The position numbers were made by a program, and so were the translations under genes. This document shows positions 60,661 to 64,000 of a stretch of DNA of 64,000 nt, in pieces; position 1 is the stretch's first letter, and the number at the start of each line of letters is the position of its first letter. The DNA is taken from positions 1 through 64,000 of the forward strand of contig NZ_QMKP01000009.1 of assembly GCF_003287955.1 (NCBI RefSeq), given 5' to 3'. Under the pieces are notes generated by a model. It saw only the letters and a list, made by a program, of their open reading frames with translations, was not told where the DNA came from and ran no database searches. Source of the DNA: Arthrobacter sp. AQ5-06 (lineage in GTDB: Bacteria; Actinomycetota; Actinomycetes; Actinomycetales; Micrococcaceae).

Positions 60661-62184
60661 ATGATTCAGGAAACTGCCGAGCACATCGCCGCCACCCTTC
60701 GCGACGCCCGCAGCGAGAAGGGCTGGACCCAGGGCCAGCTTGCTACCGCGCTGGGAACCAGCCAAAGCGCCGTCGCCCGGATGGAGCAGGGGAAGCAGAA
60801 CCTCAGCCTCAAGATGATCCAGCGGCTCGAAACGATTCTCGACCGCAGCATCGTCAAAGTGGGCAAACCACAGATGACGCACCTGCGCATTGAAGGCGGG
60901 CGCACCCTGTCCGGGGCAGTGGATGTCAACAGCAGCAAAAATGCCGGTGTGGCGCTGCTGTGCGCCAGCCTGATCAACCGCGGCACCACCGTCCTGCGCC
61001 GCCTCGCCCGGATCGAAGAAGTCAACCGGATCGTGGAGGTCCTGACCAGCATCGGTGTCGAATGCACGTGGCTTAACGACACTGACCTCCAGCTCCGCCG
61101 CCCCGCCGTCCTGGATCTTGAAGCCATGGACGTGGACGCGGCACGCCGCACGCGCAGCGTGATCATGCTCCTGGGCCCGCTCCTGGACGAATCCGAAGAA
61201 TACCGCTTGCCGTATGCTGGCGGTTGCGATCTGGGCACCCGCACCGTGGAGCCGCACATGCAGGCGTTGCGCCAGTTCGGGCTCTCGGTGGAAGCGACTG
61301 CCGGTTTCTACGCCGTCCAGGCTCCGCGGCCGGACAATCACGACCGGTCCTTTGTGCTGACGGAGCGCGGGGACACCGTCACCGAGAACGCGATCATGGC
61401 TGCGGCGCACCGCCGCGGCACCACGGTCATCCGCAATGCCAGCCCCAACTACATGGTCCAGGACCTCTGTTTCTACCTCGAGATGCTGGGCGTGAAGATC
61501 GACGGCGTGGGCACCACCACGCTGAAGATCACCGGGCAGCCGCTTATCGACGTCGACATTGAGTATTTCCCGTCCGAGGACCCCATTGAGGCGATGAGCC
61601 TGATCACCGCCGGCATCGTCACCAACTCAGAGGTGACCATCCGTCGCGTCCCCATCGAATTCATGGAGATCGAGCTGGCCACGCTGGAGCAGATGGGCCA
61701 GCAGCTGGAGATTTCCGGCGAGTATGTGGCGCGCAACGGCCGCACCCGGCTGGTGGATGTGACCACTAAGCCGTCCGAGCTGCGGGCGCCTGAGGACAAG
61801 ATCCACCCCATGCCGTTCCCCGGACTGAACATCGACAACCTGCCGTTCTTCGCGGTCATCGCCGCCAACGCCCATGGCCAGACCTTGATCCACGACTGGG
61901 TCTATGAGAACCGCGCCATCTATCTCACTGAACTCAACCGGCTCGGCGCCCAGGTGCAGCTGCTGGACCCGCACCGGATCTACGTCAACGGCCCCACGAA
62001 GTGGCGAGCCGCCGAGGTGGGCTGCCCGCCGGCGCTCCGCCCGGCCGCCTGCCTGCTGCTGGCCATGCTTGCGGCGCGGGGAGTGTCGGAGTTGCGGAAC
62101 ATCTACGTGATCGAGCGCGGCTACGAAGACCTGGCGGAACGGCTCAACACCATCGGCGCCAAGGTGGAGTACTTCCAGGACTAA
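60661..62184 (+). CDS. MurA-like enolpyruvyl transferase with N-terminal HTH
   Basis: 507 residues. Residues 1-70 form a Cro/C1-type helix-turn-helix (KGWTQGQLATALGTSQSAVA). The rest is an EPSP-synthase-type fold like MurA: HLRIEGGRTLSGAVDVNSSK with the active-site Lys-Asn, the catalytic-loop Cys in GGCDLGTRTVEPH, and the C-terminal LRPAACLLLAMLAARGVSEL. MurA itself starts peptidoglycan synthesis; here the HTH suggests a paralogue with a regulatory or specialised role. The ATG at 60661 has no Shine-Dalgarno sequence and follows a T-rich stretch (gatatttttttctt), so the mRNA may be leaderless. Confidence 0.9.
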   Translation: MIQETAEHIAATLRDARSEKGWTQGQLATALGTSQSAVARMEQGKQNLSLKMIQRLETILDRSIVKVGKPQMTHLRIEGGRTLSGAVDVNSSKNAGVALLCASLINRGTTVLRRLARIEEVNRIVEVLTSIGVECTWLNDTDLQLRRPAVLDLEAMDVDAARRTRSVIMLLGPLLDESEEYRLPYAGGCDLGTRTVEPHMQALRQFGLSVEATAGFYAVQAPRPDNHDRSFVLTERGDTVTENAIMAAAHRRGTTVIRNASPNYMVQDLCFYLEMLGVKIDGVGTTTLKITGQPLIDVDIEYFPSEDPIEAMSLITAGIVTNSEVTIRRVPIEFMEIELATLEQMGQQLEISGEYVARNGRTRLVDVTTKPSELRAPEDKIHPMPFPGLNIDNLPFFAVIAANAHGQTLIHDWVYENRAIYLTELNRLGAQVQLLDPHRIYVNGPTKWRAAEVGCPPALRPAACLLLAMLAARGVSELRNIYVIERGYEDLAERLNTIGAKVEYFQD

Positions 62185-62193
62185 GGGTGCGTC

Positions 62194-62286
62194 GGATTCT
62201 GCGCGATCATTCGCCGGCCCAGGCGCCCGGTCCTCGGCATCCCGGGCCTCGCCGCTCGGTCCCAGCCGGATGATTGAGCAGAATCC
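62194..62286. repeat. 93-nt palindromic repeat, copy 1
   Basis: The ends ggattctgcgcgatcat and atgattgagcagaatcc are inverted arms (15 of 17 positions pair). The middle is GC-rich with its own stem. It lies in the 103-base gap between the MurA-like stop and the stop of the convergent broken gene. A second copy of the same length is at 63180-63272. Confidence 0.85.
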
Positions 62287-62287
62287 T

Positions 62288-63111
62288 TCACCCGCGCGGC
62301 CTGCCACGTTCCAGCACGGCACGGATTTCCTGCAGAACCAAGTCCGGGCTGTTCCAAATCTGTTCGGGGGCATAGCTCAGGACTGCATAACCCTGGGTCT
62401 GCGCGGTGTTGGACCGGGTCATGTCCTTGCGCCAGGCCGCGCGCGAGCTGTGGAACTGGAAGCCGTTTATTTCCACAATGAGCCAGCCTTCGATCAGGAT
62501 ATCCACGCGCCCGACGCCGGGGATCTGCACCTGCCTGCGGAACTGGAACCCCGCCGATTCGAACAGCAGGCGTGCGCTGACTTCCGGTACCGACTCGGAC
62601 AGCCCATCTGCCTTCGCCAGCCTCTTCCGGGCTGTTCCGTAGTACTTGGCTGTCAGCTCGGCCTCGAGGATTGCCCGGGTAACCCCGTGTTGCTGCATGG
62701 CCGACTGTGCCAAGGCCACGGCGTCGACTTCGTTCAGGCAGGTCAAACCGTGCATAACGGTGTCTTCAAGGCTCGCGATCGGCAGGCGCTGGTGAGGTTC
62801 GAAACGGAGGCGGCCGTGCCTGGGCGAATGCCCGCCGTGTCTGTGTTTGCTGGCTAGGTGGAGGCAGCGGGTTTGTCTTTGAGCCACAGCCCGTAGCGGG
62901 ACGCGCTGGATGCGCAGGTCACCAGCGAATCGTCGACGATGGCTTGCAGGAATTCGGCGTCGGCGCCAGGTAACGCCCAGACGCCCCTCCGGGGCTGGAC
63001 GGCTCCGGCCGCTGCCAGACTTCGCACGGCGCGTTCGGAATAGCCTTCCCGGCGAAGCGTGCCAACCCTGGCCACGCCGCCCAGGGATTTCAGAAAGTCC
63101 AGGGGATCCAT
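62288..63111 (-). pseudogene. DUF559 / AbiEi-antitoxin-domain protein, frameshifted
   Basis: The N-terminal part reads from the ATG at 63111 (MDPLDFLKSLGGVARVGTLR, ERAVRSLAAAGAVQPRRGVW), a winged-helix AbiEi-antitoxin-like domain, to a stop at 62854. The C-terminal part continues in another frame (CLHLASKHRHGGHS, then IASLEDTVMHGLTCL) and ends as a DUF559/Vsr-type endonuclease domain (GRVDILIEGWLIVEINGFQF, SRAAWRKDMTRSNTA). The two parts join near ggg at 62869-62871: one base seems to be missing. The intact family protein would be about 275 residues. It is flanked by the two palindromic repeats. Confidence 0.85.
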
Positions 63112-63179
63112 GGATCGAGCTAGCCACGATTCTGGCCCCGTTTGGAGAGTCAATTGGTGCCATGTGGATATCCCACGTC

Positions 63180-63272
63180 GGATTCTGCGCCATCATTCGC
63201 GTTGGCCCGGCTTCAGGCCGCGGCGTTCCGGGCCCTACCGCTCGGTCCGAGCTCGATGATTGAGCAGAATCC
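63180..63272. repeat. 93-nt palindromic repeat, copy 2
   Basis: Same length and ends as the copy at 62194: ggattctgcgccatcat and gatgattgagcagaatcc. The middle differs but keeps ggcccgg and ccgctcggtcc. It lies upstream of the broken DUF559 gene and before the glutamate-cysteine ligase start, in a 211-base gap otherwise without a gene. Confidence 0.85.
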
Positions 63273-63322
63273 GCCGACCCCGCGGGCTGCCACGTCCTTG
63301 CCCATTGCAGCACAATATAATC

Positions 63323-64000
63323 ATGCGTACATTCGGCGTCGAGGAAGAGCTCCTGATCGTTGATCCGGACACGGGGGAGCCGCTTGCCCTCGCAGATGCG
63401 ATGCTGTCCGGCCGCCGGCTGGCAGCCGACGACGCCCCGGAACGTCACTATGTGATGGCAGCCAAGGACAAAACCGCTCACGACGACGGGACGGGCCTGA
63501 CTGCCGAGCTGAAGCTTGAGCAGATCGAGACCCAGACCCGTCCCTGCCTCGAGTACGCAGAATTGCTGCCGCAGATCCGGGCAGGCCGGCTGCTGGCCGA
63601 CCAGGCGGCGACCAAAAACGGGGCGAGGGTGGCCGCGCTGGCCACGTCTCCGTTTGGCCTCGCCAGCCACACCACCCCGGACCCCCGCTATGCCCGGATG
63701 CTGGAACGCTTCGGCCTGACCGCGCAGGAGCAGCTGACCTGCGGCTTCCACGTCCATACCTACATCGAATCCAACGACGAGGGCGTGGCCGTGCTGGACA
63801 GGATCCGGGACAAGCTGGCGGTCCTCACGGCCCTGAGCGCCAACTCGCCGTTCTGGAACGGGATGCACACGGGATTCGAGAGTTACCGCACCCAGGCATG
63901 GAACCGCTGGCCCACGTCCGGCCCCTCGGCTATTTTCAGCACCTACTCCGCGTATCGGCGGGTGGTAACGCGCCTGTTGGACAGTGGGGTGCTTTTGGAC
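63323..64000 (+). CDS. YbdK-type glutamate-cysteine ligase, 5' part
   Basis: 226 codons are visible and the frame runs off the window. It matches the carboxylate-amine ligase group GCS2/Ybd[18 protein letters not shown] (5-21), [14 protein letters not shown], and [14 protein letters not shown], then [20 protein letters not shown]. Family members couple glutamate to cysteine weakly or act on other amines; Arthrobacter normally makes mycothiol, so the physiological role is open. There is no Shine-Dalgarno sequence; a perfect TATAAT lies at 63316-63321, just before the ATG at 63323. Confidence 0.92.
   Translation, partial: MRTFGVEEELLIVDPDTGEPLALADAMLSGRRLAADDAPERHYVMAAKDKTAHDDGTGLTAELKLEQIETQTRPCLEYAELLPQIRAGRLLADQAATKNGARVAALATSPFGLASHTTPDPRYARMLERFGLTAQEQLTCGFHVHTYIESNDEGVAVLDRIRDKLAVLTALSANSPFWNGMHTGFESYRTQAWNRWPTSGPSAIFSTYSAYRRVVTRLLDSGVLLD

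Noticed and set aside
62854..62880. Programmed -1 frameshift in the DUF559 gene
   Set aside because: The aaa-ccc site would leave poor tRNA re-pairing after slippage and no downstream pseudoknot is evident; a simple one-base loss is the simpler explanation.
63323..64000. Standard gshA for glutathione synthesis
   Set aside because: The sequence is of the YbdK group, not GshA proper, and the phylum normally uses mycothiol. I kept the neutral family name.

Overview
The window is a piece of an actinobacterial chromosome that looks like Arthrobacter or Pseudarthrobacter (Micrococcaceae). The evidence is the high GC content with GC-rich third codon positions, frequent GTG starts, ATGA/GTGA stop-start overlaps inside operons, the 3' end of an Arthrobacter-like 5S rRNA, and gene families typical of the group. 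No prophage, insertion sequence or CRISPR array is visible. The genus is inferred from gene content and was not tested by a search.

Layout. 1-830: end of an rRNA operon with a strong terminator, then a small HU gene. 871-8459: a CopD-CtaG fusion coupled to an NHL-repeat thioredoxin, an anchored protein of unknown function, a HerA-type ATPase and a GNAT. 8588-18072: a luciferase-like oxidoreductase, a carbohydrate island (LacI regulator with two operator palindromes, binding protein, two permeases, GH130 enzyme) and a GH15 trehalase-like enzyme fused to a trehalose-phosphatase domain whose catalytic aspartates are lost. 18112-27113: SolA-like oxidase, AEC transporter, PanD, a LysR regulator divergent from an amino-acid permease, a nested palindrome, and PutA. 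27245-36020: assorted regulators and transporters, an AlaDH/PNT-family enzyme coupled to a 45-residue basic microprotein, tRNA-Gly(CCC), a secreted CAP/VCBS protein and Dcd.

36493-46012 is the most intriguing block. It holds an MTA-phosphorylase-like enzyme, an NAD-dependent epimerase, a two-component system, a GT2 plus DUF2064 glycosyltransferase pair, a methyltransferase, a membrane protein, a membrane-anchored molybdopterin oxidoreductase and a GT87-type mannosyltransferase. The genes overlap tightly and together suggest synthesis and export of an unidentified glycosylated or methylated product.

46033-55843 is ion homeostasis: a KhtT/KhtU-like K+/H+ antiporter pair, a UMF1-type MFS protein and a complete Mrp operon (A-B fusion, C, D, E, F, G). 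56845-60118 is a TPP riboswitch with a Shine-Dalgarno-sequestering hairpin driving a YkoEDC thiamine-precursor ECF transporter. 60197-64000 is a decaying zone: two siderophore gene remnants, an HTH-MurA fusion, a frameshifted DUF559 gene bracketed by two copies of a 93-nt palindromic repeat, and the start of a YbdK-type glutamate-cysteine ligase that runs off the window.
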